64,000 nucleotides of DNA, from assembly GCF_963169125.1 (NCBI RefSeq), contig NC_084793.1, forward strand, positions 217,212,652-217,276,651, in the 5' to 3' direction. The notes beneath the pieces were generated by a model. The model was not told the origin of the DNA, did no database searches, and saw nothing but the letters and a program-made list of their open reading frames with translations. Shown here one piece after another: positions 1 through 11,654 of the stretch. Every line of letters starts with the position of its first letter. The first letter of the stretch is position 1. The stretch comes from Humulus lupulus. Lineage: Eukaryota; Streptophyta; Magnoliopsida; Rosales; Cannabaceae. The position numbers and the translations under genes are program-made.

Positions 1-138
1 ATGATTGATTACTGTTCCTGTGTTGAGCCTCCTTCGGAGGGAGGGAAGTTTGTAGTGTACTATAATGTGTCAAGGCTAGGATTGGGGTGCGTGTTGATGC
101 AGAAGGAGAAAGTTATTGCCTATTGCTAGCACAATTAG
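1..138 (+). pseudogene. RNase H fragment of element B
   Basis: The first frame reads a short RNase H segment ending in GLGCVLMQKEKVIAY, the conserved start of the Ty3/gypsy RNase H domain. The catalytic Asp expected in the Y-x-D-A-S position is Asn here (YYNVS), so this copy could not have been active. The frame stops at 127-129, just where the sequence passes into the LTR of element A. The last bases (acaatta) fit both the expected RNase H continuation and the LTR, so the exact boundary is uncertain by about 10 bp. This is a remnant, not a functional gene. Confidence 0.7.
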
Positions 139-1598
139 GATCATGCACAGATACAGAGACTCAAGCTCTGATCAATCTCATATTTAACATTCATGACATG
201 CCCTAACCACGTGTTTCTCGTGCATCACATGCATCACAATTAAAAATCCAACATGCATCAAGAATAAAAATGCATGTCATGTACACAGGATGCATTTTTC
301 TTCCCTCGGGTTCGAGCAAGAAATAATACAAGAACGACCCTTGAGAACGATCGACCTTAGCAGTCACCAAGTCATAACCAACTGGAACCATTAATAAAGT
401 AAATCAATAAATGGTTCACAATCTAAACCCACACTCCCAGGATCAATCCCACACTCTCGGGACTCCCAATCTACCCAAACGGGGTAAAGGAACCAATCCC
501 CGAGCCTTCAAAGTCAACCCGAGCCCTAAAATAGGCTTGCTGGAAAATGGACCAGCACTGGGGCGCTGCTGAGTGGTGCTGCAGCGCTGTCCCAAGTCAG
601 AGAGACCCAGCTCTCTGCCCTACCTAGCGCTGAGGCGCCATCTGTAGAACCAGGTTTTTCCTGGTTTCCGTCCTTGCGATTTCCCTTGAAAACCAAACCT
701 CTAAACCAATCCCAAACATCACCAAAACATCAAATTCAACCCCAAAACTTCATCTACATCACACCCTCATCAAAACCCAAGCAATCTTATTCGAAAACAT
801 CCATTAATTCCCAACTAACTACATCAAAATCTCTTGACTAAAAACCATAAGAAAAACAGAGTATAGCTTAAATTCATGGATGAATTCTTACCTCAAGCTC
901 GGTTTGTGTCCTCTTCAATGGATGAACTAAGTTTATAAACTCCAATCCTTGATTTCCTATCTTGTTTCTTCAAATTGGCTTTCAAAAATTGAAAGGAAGA
1001 AGGAGAAGGATGATGAACGTGAGAAGGGATGATGCATCTCTATTTTTGGTTCTGTTCTACAACTTACTAGATTCTCATATATCCCATGCCAAATGACCCG
1101 ATTACCCCTAGGTTAAATAAAACTCTATAAAGGTTAGTAAGGGAAAAAATGTGATTCCTCCTCTAATCCTGCTATTCTCGATATTCTCAAATACCAATAA
1201 TTCATATCCTGTTACCCTTTAATTCCTGACAATGCTCTAATCATTAAATCACCCCGAGACTCACCCCGAGCCTCGAACTTAATCCCGTTATGACTAAACC
1301 GCTAACTTACTTTCGCAGATCATCTCATGACGAATGGCTCGAACAAATCCACATATAATGTGGTATATTTTGTAATTCACCCACATGCATGAAATACACA
1401 ATCACGCCCTCAACAGGCCAAATTACCAAAATGCCCTTATAATTAAATGTGGACCCATATGCATGCATTTATCATCATATAATAATATAATTCACATAAA
1501 CATGCATATAATTATTTAATAACATAATTAATCAATTATGGTCCTCCCAGCCTCCTAATCAAGGTCCTAAACCTTATTAGGAAATTCGGGGCATTACA
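133..1598 (-). repeat. 3' LTR of element A, truncated
   Basis: Read on the minus strand it starts at 1598 with TGTAATGCCCCGAATTTCC, the terminus shared by elements O and B, and is preceded by a polypurine tract. It aligns with 7366-8820 along nearly its full length, but stops at about 133, so the segment matching 5604-7365 of the other LTR is absent. At the break it joins an RNase H fragment of element B with several bases of microhomology. There is no gene here; short open frames in it are chance. Confidence 0.8.
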
Positions 1599-1612
1599 AC
1601 TATCCTCTCCTT
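1599..1612 (-). promoter_or_regulatory. Polypurine tract of element A
   Basis: The minus strand reads AAGGAGAGGATAGT directly before the TG of the 3' LTR. A purine run in this position primes plus-strand DNA synthesis in LTR retrotransposons. Element O has nearly the same tract at 40751-40764. Confidence 0.8.
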
Positions 1613-3684
1613 ACAGAAATTTCGTCCTCGAAATTTATCTGAATAGCCCGGAATATCAATTCTGCACAACTGATTCCAATTTCCCAGGTCGTTCCCTTGA
1701 CCTCACTGTCTCTGTAACATACCTTGACTCAAGGTATAACTTTGTTCCTCAGAACCTTATTCTTTCTATCTCATATCTGAACTAGCTATTACTTACAGAA
1801 TAACTTAGCCTAAATCTCCAGATTCTCATAACTAAACTCATGAGTTTCTTTTAACCCATGTCCTCAGCATGGAAATACATAATACACTGTGTGATAAAGA
1901 TAAGGTCAATCCAAAGTCAACCTGACCGACCCTATCTAGGATTCAAACGGTCAAAATAATCTAGGGATAAACTTCCCTTAACTCCTCACCCCTTTCCACG
2001 GTGATACTTTTAAGGAAGATATATTCTTCTACTTGGAACTCCATGTTCCTACTTTTCAATTCAGTAACACTTTTCCATTTATTCTGAGAAGTGAGTATCC
2101 AAGCTCTAACCTCTAATAATCTCAATGGTCCCGTGAACTACCTCAGGATCCAAAATCAACACCTCACCCACCTCATTCTAATGAACGGGTGATAAACATT
2201 CTTAAACATACCTTAGCTCATAATAAGGAACCTTTTCAATACTGGATAACTCTCTCCCTCTCTCTCTGATTTACCATCGGTCTGAGGATAATGAACTGTA
2301 CTAAATTCCATCTATATACTCATCGCCTTCCTTAACCCTTCCAAGACCTGGAAGTAACAATAGAATCTTCATCTGATAAGATAGACCTTGAATTTCCCAT
2401 GTAGGCGCACTACCTCTTTCACATAGAGGTCTGAAAATTGATCAACTGTGTTACTTATCCTTACTGATAGAAGTGGCTCACTTTAAATACTGGTCCATAA
2501 TGACCCAATGCCAACTCATACTGGCCCACTATCCTGGGCAGCCCCACCATGAAACCCATCGTGATGTTTCCTTATTTCCACTATGGAATACTCAAGGGAT
2601 ACAATGGCCCCACTGATTTATGATATTCTGTCTTGACCTACTAACAGGTTAAGAACTTTACCACGCATTCCATTATGTCCCTCTCCATCACAGGCCATCA
2701 ATATAAAGCTTTCAAACTCTGGTACATTTTCCATGATGCTTGGATGAAGAGAATAAGAGAGCAGCATGAGATTCATCTAGAATCTCCCATTTAATCCCAG
2801 TGTGGGTTGGATCCCAAGTGCGATCTCTATACCACAATAAACCCAAACCTAAAACTGCAAAACCCTTAGCTAATCCGGCTAAGACTTTCCACTCAACCTC
2901 TCCTATCTGTGGTTCACTTAATTGTTTTATTTTTGATCCTTTCTGAAATAATCATCTCAAGCATAAAACTGGCCACCTGGCCCACCAGAAACTCTACTCT
3001 AGTTCTGGTCAGATCCTTTAACCAACATGTTGCATAAGAAATCCTTTTCCCTGTCATTGAGGTGTCATAAAAACCTCCAACCTGATTCTGATCTGTAAGA
3101 AGACTTAGAACTCTTTCTCAAGGCACATATAATATCCTGCCCAACCAAGGAAAACTCTTGCCTACTGAGGCTTTCCTTTAGCTTGGCAAATCTCCTCAAG
3201 AAATACACCACAATACCATCGCCTAAGACGATGAAAAATCCCATTCAAATAATCCTTTGAATGCTCTATCCATCTAATTCATCAAGATAACTAACCAGTA
3301 ATCGAACTCTCAAATCATAACACAGAGCTCCCAGTGCCCTTATTTGATATAAAACAATCTTCTACATATTCTTCTCCTTGATCTCTAGCTGGTAATAACC
3401 AGATCGAAGATCCACCTTGGAGAACTCCATATAACTCAGTAACTGAACCTTAAGTTCTTACAACTTTGCTGAAGTCGTTCATATAGTTCCCTAGACCTGA
3501 TTTCATCCTTGGCACTAATCCAATCACCATTTTATCTCTTCATATAAAAGAACCCTGGCAAGTCCCTTCGAAACACATCCAGAAACTCACAGACTAGTCC
3601 AGTCTGTCCTGATCCCACTGGCACAATCTAAGTGGTATCCACAACACTAGCTAAGGGTTCTACGCATCTCCCAGCAATAAAACT
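1613..3684 (-). pseudogene. Degenerate pol of element A (RT, RNase H, integrase, chromodomain-like tail)
   Basis: No frame stays open, but motifs survive in the expected order on the minus strand. An RT block FSKVDLRSGYYQL lies at about 3425-3360. An integrase core remnant with MGFMVGLPR lies at about 2600-2510. The C-terminal end at about 1740-1615 reads VKVCYRDSEV then TTWEIGI and resembles the terminal chromodomain of Tekay/Del integrases. The matching region of element O (40027-40750) carries the same tail. Heavy substitution and many stops make this a dead copy; its domain limits cannot be drawn precisely by eye. Confidence 0.7.
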
Positions 3685-3940
3685 CTAGCTCTCAATACAA
3701 ATGTCATAAGCATACGAAATCCATGCACAGTGCCAACTGTCACAAGGCTTTCCACTCTCAAGCCCAAGGATTACCATAATTTCCTTACAATTTAGCATTG
3801 CCTCATACTTACTTAACCAATCCATATCTAAGATCATCTCAAAATCAATCACAACCAACCTTATCATATCAACCGATGAGTCCTTTTTCATCATAACCTA
3901 ACTCATCCTTTAAATCACCAGTACAGTATTACTTTCCCAT
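3685..3940 (-). pseudogene. Protease fragment of element A
   Basis: A short minus-strand frame contains FEMILDMDWLSKYEAML, matching the (D)-x-ILGMDWL block that ends the aspartic protease of chromovirus retrotransposons. The active-site D-S-G loop further upstream is not recognisable. Element O has an equivalent at 20440-20560 (MILNMDWLAK). It lies between gag and the RT remnant, as expected. Non-functional. Confidence 0.65.
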
Positions 3941-4149
3941 CATAACATAACCATGTTCTCTACATATCATCTTTATGCTTCTCTATATGCAACAAACAAA
4001 GGAAAAGCATGGCATCAAAACCAATCAGCATAACTAAAAAATCAGAACTAGAAAACTGACCTGCCACTCCTGAGGAACTAGTCTAAGTCTCAAATTCAGA
4101 CTGCATCGGAACGAACACTCGAGCTGGAGTCGAGCTGTCCATCCCCTTT

Positions 4150-5093
4150 TTCTCATCCTCTCTTAGCCTTGGGAAATTCTTCATGATATGCCCAACTATG
4201 CCACATGCGAAACATGCCTTTGCTCAGCATTATACCAGATGATGCTTCTTGCACCGAGTGCATGTTGGATAAATTTTTTTCCAACTTTCATTCTTGCTTG
4301 CTCCAATAAGTGGAGGTACCACTATCTGAGCTCCGTGCTCCCTACCACTCTTTTTCACATTTCTTATGCTCTTAATAGCAAGAGCCTTCTCTACCACCTA
4401 AGCATAGGTAGAGATTTCATGCACTTGGGCAACTCCAATGCCCTGAGCTATTTTGGAATTCAATCACTGAACAAACATCTCCTTCCGAGCTACATCTGTG
4501 GGTACCATGTCGAAAGAGAACTTGGCTAACCCATTAAATCTGTTAACATACTCGATTATTGATGCCTTTCCCTGAACGAGATTCAGAAACTCATTCATCT
4601 TAGCAGTCTTGGTTGCATCACAGTAATACTTTTCATTAAATAACTGCCTAAATTGTTTCCAATCCATCACAGCTATGTCTCGTGTCTGGGATACTAATTC
4701 CCACCATGTCTGGGCATCATCCCGCAATACATATGTAGTACAAATCACCCTATCGTGACCTACCAGCCCCATACTATCAAGAATGGAACTAATCATACCC
4801 ATCCATTACTTAGCTCTAAATGGATCTAGGCCTCCCTCGAAGACTGGAGGGTAATACTCTTGGAATCTACCATAGAGAAATTCCCATCTGCTCTCAACCC
4901 TAGGCTGAGCCAAAGCTGGTGCCACTCCTGGCAAAACAAAGGAAGAGGTGTTCCCAAACCTAATCTCTTCCTCATGCCTCTGCAATCTTGATTGCAAATC
5001 TATGAACATCTGCTGAAAATTCTGAGGGGCAGATGAAGAACTCAACCCCTGGCTGAAACTCCCAGCCTCAGTATAACCACTACAAAGCCTCAT
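4150..5093 (-). pseudogene. gag of element A
   Basis: Capsid/nucleocapsid polyprotein remnant. The capsid core reads WEFLYGRFQEYYPPVFEGG, then YVLRDDAQTWWELV and FNEKYYCDA, typical of the Retrotrans_gag domain, in two pieces broken by a stop near 4803. A zinc-knuckle remnant CFACGIVGH follows at about 4230-4170; the final Cys of the CCHC pattern is Phe. The ATG at 5093 corresponds to the second Met of the O gag; the first start codon has been lost here. Closely related to the O gag at 19177-20220. Confidence 0.8.
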
Positions 5094-5583
5094 AATCTGC
5101 CTTGAATATAAACATGTTTATCGAATCTGTAGTCAATAACTTGACCCATTAATCATGATGAGCATATCAAGAACTTTTCCCCACGGGATCAAGCTTACCA
5201 CACCACATTCACAAACCACTTGCAGTGATAAAAACATGCCCATAGTATTCATACATTAATCATAATCCCTGCTCTTCCAACATTCATACCATGCCTCCAA
5301 CTCCAGCATGCAAATATCACAATTATATATGTTCATGGAGTAGGTAATCATATGATCACATTCATATATATATATATATATATTCATGGAGCATATAATC
5401 ATATAGTCAAGAGCCAGCCTCAATCAAAATCCCATGTTCCCTAATACAATGTGCAGGTAAAGCATTTACATTCTATTTAAATAGTTAAGCACATAACTAC
5501 AGAAATAGTTACCATTCCCTGAGTGAAGCTATCTTCAGTGATGAGTGTACATGCCCAACTTGTCATCATGAACCATAAACCTT
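5094..5583 (-). other. Untranslated leader of element A
   Basis: AT-rich region between the primer-binding site and gag, homologous to the O leader at 18710-19176 in reverse orientation. It holds a TA microsatellite at 5364-5382. I see no coding sequence. Confidence 0.6.
5364..5382. repeat. TA dinucleotide microsatellite
   Basis: An uninterrupted AT/TA run of about 19 bp in the leader of element A. The matching O leader has only short ATATAT stretches (about 18920-18965), so the run has probably grown by slippage. Confidence 0.9.
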
Positions 5584-5600
5584 GGCTCGCTCTGATACCA
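5584..5600 (-). promoter_or_regulatory. Primer-binding site of element A (initiator tRNA-Met type)
   Basis: The minus strand reads TGGTATCAGAGCGAGCC three bases after the LTR end. TGGTATCAGAGC is complementary to the 3' end of plant initiator tRNA-Met and is the usual primer site of many plant LTR elements. Confidence 0.85.
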
Positions 5601-5603
5601 AGT

Positions 5604-8600
5604 TGTAACACCCTAAACTCCAGGGATCATTATGGTGTGCCTTATAAACAATGCTAAACTCGCTAATCGAGTCATTTGGCCATAGTCGTGTAACTAAGTA
5701 TGATTAGCGGTTTAGGGATTAATTTTTTTTGTTAAGATATAACGTTTCATTAGAACGTTTATTGTATACATTGGGATCCCAAAAATGTAATTTAAAGGTC
5801 TACTACAAGAAAATATTTACAACCAGCCGATATAAGTGGCAAAACAGGGTTTAACCCTAGTTCCTCTTTCAACCCTCAGTCGTGGCAGTCGAGCAGCCAC
5901 ATATGTACACTTCGCCACCTAAGCTCTCCAACTTAAGGATGGTTCAGTTTTATTTTGCCTTTACCTGCACCACATAGAACCCGTGAGCCGAAGCCCAGCA
6001 AGAAAGCTCAATATGCTCATGAATAGTAATAACATGTCATCAAATCATAAGGCGCATGCCTAGCAAATACAGCCCTATTTAAGCAGGCAAATAAGTTCAA
6101 ACAATGAACGAGTGACTGATCAACAAGTCACTAACATGAGGTATGTACCTTTAAACGAGTGACTAATTATCTAGTACCTTTAAATAAGTGACTAATTATC
6201 AAGTCAATAACAGGGGGCCGGTACCTAGGGGTGTTCATATAAACCGCAAACCGCGGTTTGGAACCAAACCACACTGCACTAAACCGTCAAAAATCGTAAC
6301 CAATGAAACCGTTTTTCAATGCTTGGTTTAATTGGACCGCTCAACTTTAATGGTTTGGTCACGGTTTCTAATTTTTTAAAACCAATTAAACCGGGCCGGA
6401 CCGTGAGTTTTTCTAAAAAAATAATTTTTAGAAATGATAGTTCAAAGGTTTGAACCCCTACACTTATGTTAATATAAAGTCTACAAACCATCCAAGCCAA
6501 ACAATTTAATTTTTTATAACATGTTATTAGTAGTATTTAATACATGCACAAGTTTCTAGAACTAAAAAAAAAAGAAATGTAAAGTCCCACATTGTTTAGA
6601 AAGTAAACATTTCTTTTACTCACTTCTATAAAATGATTCAAAATACTTAAACTTACAACAACAAAGACAATAAGCTTCTTGTATACTTTTATGGTCTTAA
6701 ATGTAAAGCTAAAATTATTATTATTTAAATACAATTATTTAGTTAATTATTTTATAATAAAAAAAGTTTTAAATTTTAATAATTTGGTTATATGGTTAAA
6801 ACCAAACCAAACCGTATTAAACCGTTTATTTATGGTTTGGTTTCTTAATTTTAATGGTTTGGTTTGGTTTCTTAATTTTAATGGTTTGGTTTGGTTTTTC
6901 ATTTTGAAAAAACCACATGAGCGGTTTGGTTTAAAAATTCTTCTAAACCGCACCAAACTAAACTGTGTACACCCCTATCTGTACCTTTAAACGAGTGACT
7001 AATTATGAAGTCACTAACATGGGATTCCTCTCCCTTAGCCATGTGACAAAACAGTCACCTAGGCCTTTGGCCTTGGCTCTAAGTAACTATCCTTTGGCTA
7101 GTCAAGCGCTTATAATTTTCATCGACCTTCGGGTCGGTCTAGCATTAATGCACATTGAGCCATTTAACACTGATATCGATTAGATCTAATCTTTTATCGG
7201 CTCTGCGTTCCTGACACTTATGTCGTTTCTGACTTTTAGGTCAGTAAAGCGCGACTAGTGCCGATCCTGACTAGTTAGTCACTGCCACACACAAGTAAGC
7301 AATGCTACAAGGCATATATCATATGCCAAATATCCGAACACAGGGCATTCAGTATGCTTACTAAACAATTAGGATCATGCACAAACACAGAGACTCAAGC
7401 TTTGATCAATCTCATATTTAACATTCATGACGTGCCCTAGCCACATGTTTCTCGTGCATCACATGCACATTTAAACATCCAACATGCATTAAGAATAACC
7501 ATGCATGTCATATACACAGGGTGCAGTTTTCTTCCCTTGGGTTCGAGCGAGAAATAATATAAGAACGACCCTTAAGAACGATCGACCTTTTAGTTCCTTA
7601 GCGGTCACCTAGTCATAACCAATTGGAATCCATTAATAAAGTAAATCAATAAATGATTCACAATCTAAAACCACACTCCCGGGATCAATCCCGCACTCTC
7701 GGGACTCCCAATATACCCAAACAGGGTAAAGGAACCCATCCCCAAGCCTTAAAAATCATCTCGAGCCCTAAAATAGGCTTGCTGGAAAATGGACCAGCGC
7801 TGGGGCGCTGCTGATTGGCACTGCGATGCTATCCCAAGTCAGAGGGACCCTGATCTCTTCCCTGCCTAGCACTGAGGCGCCATCTGCAGAACCAGGTTTT
7901 TCTTGGTTTCTGTCCTTACAATTTCCCTTGAAAACCAATCCTCCTAACCAATCCCAAACATCACCAAAACATCAAATTCAACCCCAAAACTTCATCTACA
8001 TCACACCCTCATCAAAACCCAAGCAATCTTATTCAAAAACTTCCATTAATTCCCAACTAACCACATCAAAATCGCTTGACTAAAAACCATAAGAAAAACA
8101 GAGTATAGCTTAAATTCATGGATGAATTCTTACCTCAAGCTAGGTTTGTGTCCTCTTCAATTGATGAACTAAGTTTATAAACTCCAATCCTTGATTTCCT
8201 AGCTTATTTCTAAAAATTGGCTTTCAAAAAGTTAAAGGAAGAAGGAGAAGGATGATGAACGTGAGAAGGGATGATGCAGCTCTGTTTTTGGTTCTGTTCT
8301 ACAACTTACTAGATTCTCATATATCCCATGCAAATGACCCTATTACCCCTAAGTTAAATAAAACTCTATAAAGGCTAGAAAGGGCAAAAATGACATTCCT
8401 CCTCTAATCCCACTATTCTCGATATTCTCAAATACCAATAATTCATATCCTATTACCCTTTAATTCCTTGGAACGCTCTAATCATTAAATCACCCCGAGA
8501 CTCACCCCGAGCCTCGAACTTAATCCCGTTATGACTAAACCATTAACTTACATTCAAAGATCGTCTCATGCCGAATGGCTCGAACAAAGCCACATATAAT

Positions 8601-8820
8601 GTGGTGTTATTTGTAAATCACCCACATGCATGAAAATACACAATCATGCCCTCAATGGGCCAAATTACCAAAGTTCCCTTATAATTAAAGTGGACCCATA
8701 TGCATGCATTTATCATCATATAATAATATAATTCACATAAACATGCATATAATCATTTAATAACATAATAAATCAATTATGGCCCTCTCGGCCTCCTAAT
8801 CAAGGTTCTAAACCTTATTA
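5604..8820 (-). repeat. 5' LTR of element A, containing a hAT-like insertion
   Basis: On the minus strand this LTR ends at 5604 with TTACA next to the primer-binding site. It is about 3.2 kb long, of which 752 bp are an inserted miniature element (6226-6977), giving about 2.46 kb without it. The last 19 bp with the TG terminus are missing at 8820, where integrase sequence of element B begins. Positions 7366-8820 match the 3' LTR at 133-1598. Low-complexity repeats with a GTGACTAATTAT core lie around 6110-6210 and 6985-7020. No genes. Confidence 0.8.
6226..6977. mobile_element. hAT-like miniature inverted-repeat element
   Basis: The 752-bp insert starts TAGGGGTGTTCA and ends TGTACACCCCTA, an imperfect terminal inverted repeat of the type found in plant hAT elements. 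Flanking 8-bp sequences CCGGTACC (6218-6225) and TCTGTACC (6978-6985) match at six of eight positions, as expected of an old hAT target duplication. Subterminal sequence is rich in AAACCG/CGGTTT, and a unit containing GGTTTGGTTTCTTAATTTTA is repeated around 6835-6900. No transposase is encoded, so it is non-autonomous. It sits in the 5' LTR of element A and is younger than A. Confidence 0.75.
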
Positions 8821-8825
8821 GAAGA

Positions 8826-9366
8826 CTAATGAAGCTATTGAGAAGATCCAAGCTCAAATGTTCACTTCGTAGAGCTGATAGAAAAGCTACGTTGATTCTA
8901 AGCATTGGGACGAGGAGTTCCAAGTGGGGGACCATGTATTTCTACGAGTTTCACCATTGTGAGGGGTGAGGAGGTTTTGGAAAAAGGTCATGCTAAGCCC
9001 TAGATTCATAGGACCTTTTGAGATCCTAGAGAGGATCGGACAGGTATCCTGTAGATTGGCTCTGCCACGATCAATATCATAAATTCACAATGTATTCCAC
9101 ATCTCTATGCTTCATAAGTATGTCTCCGATACGACCCACGTATTAGGGTATTGAGATCTAGAGCTGCAGATCGACTTATCATATGAGGAGCGACCTGTTC
9201 AGATCCTAGTTAGGAAGGATAAGGTTTTGAGGAAAAAGAAAATTCCTTTAGTCAAAGTATTATGGCGGAATAGCAAGATCGAGGATGCGACCTAGGAGCT
9301 AGAGTCAGCTATGTGGAATTAGTATCTCGAGTTATTTAGGTAAATTTCGAGGACGAAATTCTCAGT
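8826..9366 (+). pseudogene. Integrase C-terminus with chromodomain-like tail, element B
   Basis: The plus strand reads TNEAIEKIQAQM, then HWDEEFQVGDHVFLRVSP, RFIGPFEILERIGQV and finally IPLVKVLWRNSKIEDAT. This is the order of the GPF/Y-type integrase tail followed by the short chromodomain of chromoviruses. Stops interrupt it at several places, one of them at the conserved Trp after DAT. In the family this module is thought to steer integration through histone binding. It is followed directly by the PPT and the 3' LTR. Non-functional remnant. Confidence 0.75.
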
Positions 9367-9379
9367 AGGAGGAGAAAGT
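9367..9379 (+). promoter_or_regulatory. Polypurine tract of element B
   Basis: AGGAGGAGAAAGT immediately precedes the TG of the 3' LTR, in the position of a plus-strand primer. Confidence 0.75.
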
Positions 9380-11654
9380 TGTAACGACCCAAAAATGCTA
9401 ATAGGGTTTAGTGCCTTGATTATGTGTCAGGAGGGCATAATTGGATATGTGTGTGATTAATTGATTAAATGCTTGACTATGTGGCATGCATGATATATAT
9501 GATGATTTGAATATATTTATAGGCATGTTTATGAGTATTAAATATGCATGTGGGCACGTTCTTGTTTATAGGGGCATAATTGTAATTTTAGCCCGTTAAG
9601 GGCATAAATGTGATTATATATGCTAAATGGTTGAGACCACATTATTATGTGGATATATTTTCAGTATACGACTGGAGGAGGTCCTAGTGAGCGGATTAGC
9701 ATAATAGTCACATTGGGGTTTAATACCCGGCTCTGGGTGAGCCTAGGAGTATTTTGGGAAACTTAACATATATTTGAGATATATCGAGTAACATGCAAGT
9801 ATTTGGTAATTAGTTGGATATGAAGGGATTAATTGGGAATAGGTAGGATGAATCGAGGAATTAGAGGGAATCAGGATTAATGATAATTTTTCCATTAAAG
9901 GGCAAATAGGAGGCTAGTTAGTATATTGGCATTTTGGTCATTTTAAATTAAAGATATAAAGTGGGAAGAGTTAGACTTAGGCTGGGTGATTAGAACCTAG
10001 TGGAAAATATAAAAACACCCTCAAAAACTCTCTCCCTTTCCCTCTTGTTCGTTTTTTCTTCACCTCTCCAAAGCCTAAGAAAAATCTTGAAACTTTGAAG
10101 GAGATAACTCAAGAAATTAAGCTAGAAATTGAGCTAGGAGAGCCTGGGAAATCAAAGCTAAGGCCAGTCAAGAATTTATGAAGAGATTAGGCTATCAACT
10201 GGGGTAAGATCCTAACTTCTAATTACTGAATTCTGGTGAATTGTTGTTAGAATTTAGAGCTTACATGATGACCAAGACTGGTTTTGGGTGTTTGATGAAT
10301 GTAAAGGATTGTGTTTTACGTTGTGTATGATGTTTAGGCTATAAGGATAAGAAAAGTAAGCTTAATTATTTATTGAATTGGTGTTTGGGGTATGAATTTG
10401 GGGTTTAGGTTCGAGGAAAAATCCAGGGAAAAGGCTGGATTTCTGGGTTCGGAGGCCTGAGCCGCGACCCCCCTGTTTGAAGAGGTTGGATCACCTCTGG
10501 TTTGGCTAGGCACCGCGGCATGGGGGAGCATGTCGTGGCCTGTGTCTCCAACAGGGAGGGCCTTGCCTCTGACCAAGTAGCAGGCCATAACCCTAAATGG
10601 AAAAATAGGGGAGGTTAAGAATTTTAGCTCAGGAACTCAAATGTTAAGGCTCGGGAAGGATTTTACTACCCGCTTTGGTAGGATCCAAGGTCTCGAAGGC
10701 TAGATTATTGTTCCAAAGTTATTTAATTGGATTAGAATTTGATAATTATCCATTATTGCTTGTGACTAGGATTACCGTTAAGGCTCAGGACTGAGGATTG
10801 TGCTCGAGACCGCTATTTATCCATAGCTTGGGACTCGAGGTAAGAAAACTACACCCATGTGGTTGTGATCGGGACTAAGATTCCCTTTAATTGAACATAT
10901 TTTTTCTGTGAATTATGTATATGTTATGTGGGATATGAAAGTATAACCTAAGTGTGTCGGGGCTGATGATAAACGTATTGAACACAGTTCGGCCTAAGCG
11001 ACCCGGGGTAAGCTAAATAATCAGAGGACTTGGCTTAAGCAAGTCGGGCTCAGCTAAATAACCAGAGGGCTCGGCCTAAGGGCGCCGACACCTAAATATT
11101 TTTTTTATAGATTGAATTATATATTTGAAAGTATATGTTTAACGTTGCCTAGCTTAATACCTATGTTCTACTTATTAATAGAACTGATTGACTTGGAGTT
11201 TTGACATATGCTCATGTTGCTGTCAATGCTTGTTGATTATGGTTTTCTTGCTGAGCCTTGGCTCACAGGTGCGATGTGGTGTAGGCAAAGGCAAAGGAAA
11301 ACTTGACCAACCATTAGTTGGAGAGCTTTGGGGGTGGAGTGTACATCGACAGCTGCTTGCCTGCCATAGCCGAGGGAATCACAGAAACTAGAGCTCTTAA
11401 CTATATTTTTCCATTAGACTGGCTTTTGTTGTATTGGTCTTTGAAAGTCATTTGTGCCATGTAAATCTTATTTTTGGGATGCCATGTATCAAATTTTTAT
11501 TTTAATTGAAATCAATCATTTTATAATCAAAATCTTTTAACCCTAACCTGTCAGAGGACTTTAGAAACACATTTTAGTTCAAACGACCTGATTAGCAGGT
11601 CTTGCACTATTTTAAACACAAAGTGTAACGGTCCTAGTTACCCAGGGCGTTACA
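9380..11654 (+). repeat. 3' LTR of element B
   Basis: It begins TGTAACGACCC and ends GGGCGTTACA, 2275 bp, and belongs to the same broad family as the LTRs of O, A and F. It contains a G-rich segment (10960-11090) with repeats around GGCTCGGCCTAAG. The right end abuts CTGAC and the integrase of element F, marking an insertion junction; the matching duplication would lie left of the window. No genes. Confidence 0.85.

Larger units (their letters stand above)
133..8820 (-). mobile_element. Element A: decayed chromovirus-type Ty3/gypsy retrotransposon
   Basis: On the minus strand the order is 5' LTR (8820-5604), primer-binding site (5600-5584), leader, gag (5093-4150), protease, pol remnant, PPT (1612-1599) and a truncated 3' LTR (1598-133). 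The two LTR copies are clearly homologous over 133-1598 and about 7366-8820. Both outer ends are damaged: the 3' LTR lacks its last 1.0 kb or more, and the 5' LTR lacks its first 19 bp including the TG terminus. I therefore see no target duplication. The internal region is full of stops and frameshifts. Confidence 0.8.
1..11654 (+). mobile_element. Element B: chromovirus-type Ty3/gypsy retrotransposon, 3' part, interrupted by element A
   Basis: Three pieces of one plus-strand element are visible: an RNase H fragment at the left edge, an integrase C-terminus with chromodomain-like tail at 8826-9366, and a complete 3' LTR at 9380-11654. The order RNase H, integrase, PPT, LTR on one strand is that of Ty3/gypsy. 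Element A lies between the first two pieces. The rest of RNase H, the integrase zinc domain and the catalytic core are missing, so sequence was lost as well as interrupted. The LTR ends exactly where element F resumes inside its integrase core, so B appears inserted into F. Its 5' half lies outside the window. Confidence 0.75.

Noticed and set aside
7826..8083. An 85-codon frame in the LTR of element A
   Set aside because: The homologous sequence in the other LTR (about 600-860) does not preserve it in a codon-like way; it is a low-complexity Ser/Pro/Gln stretch.
10370..10588. Minus-strand frame in the B 3' LTR
   Set aside because: No domain, in an LTR, antisense, with composition like its surroundings.
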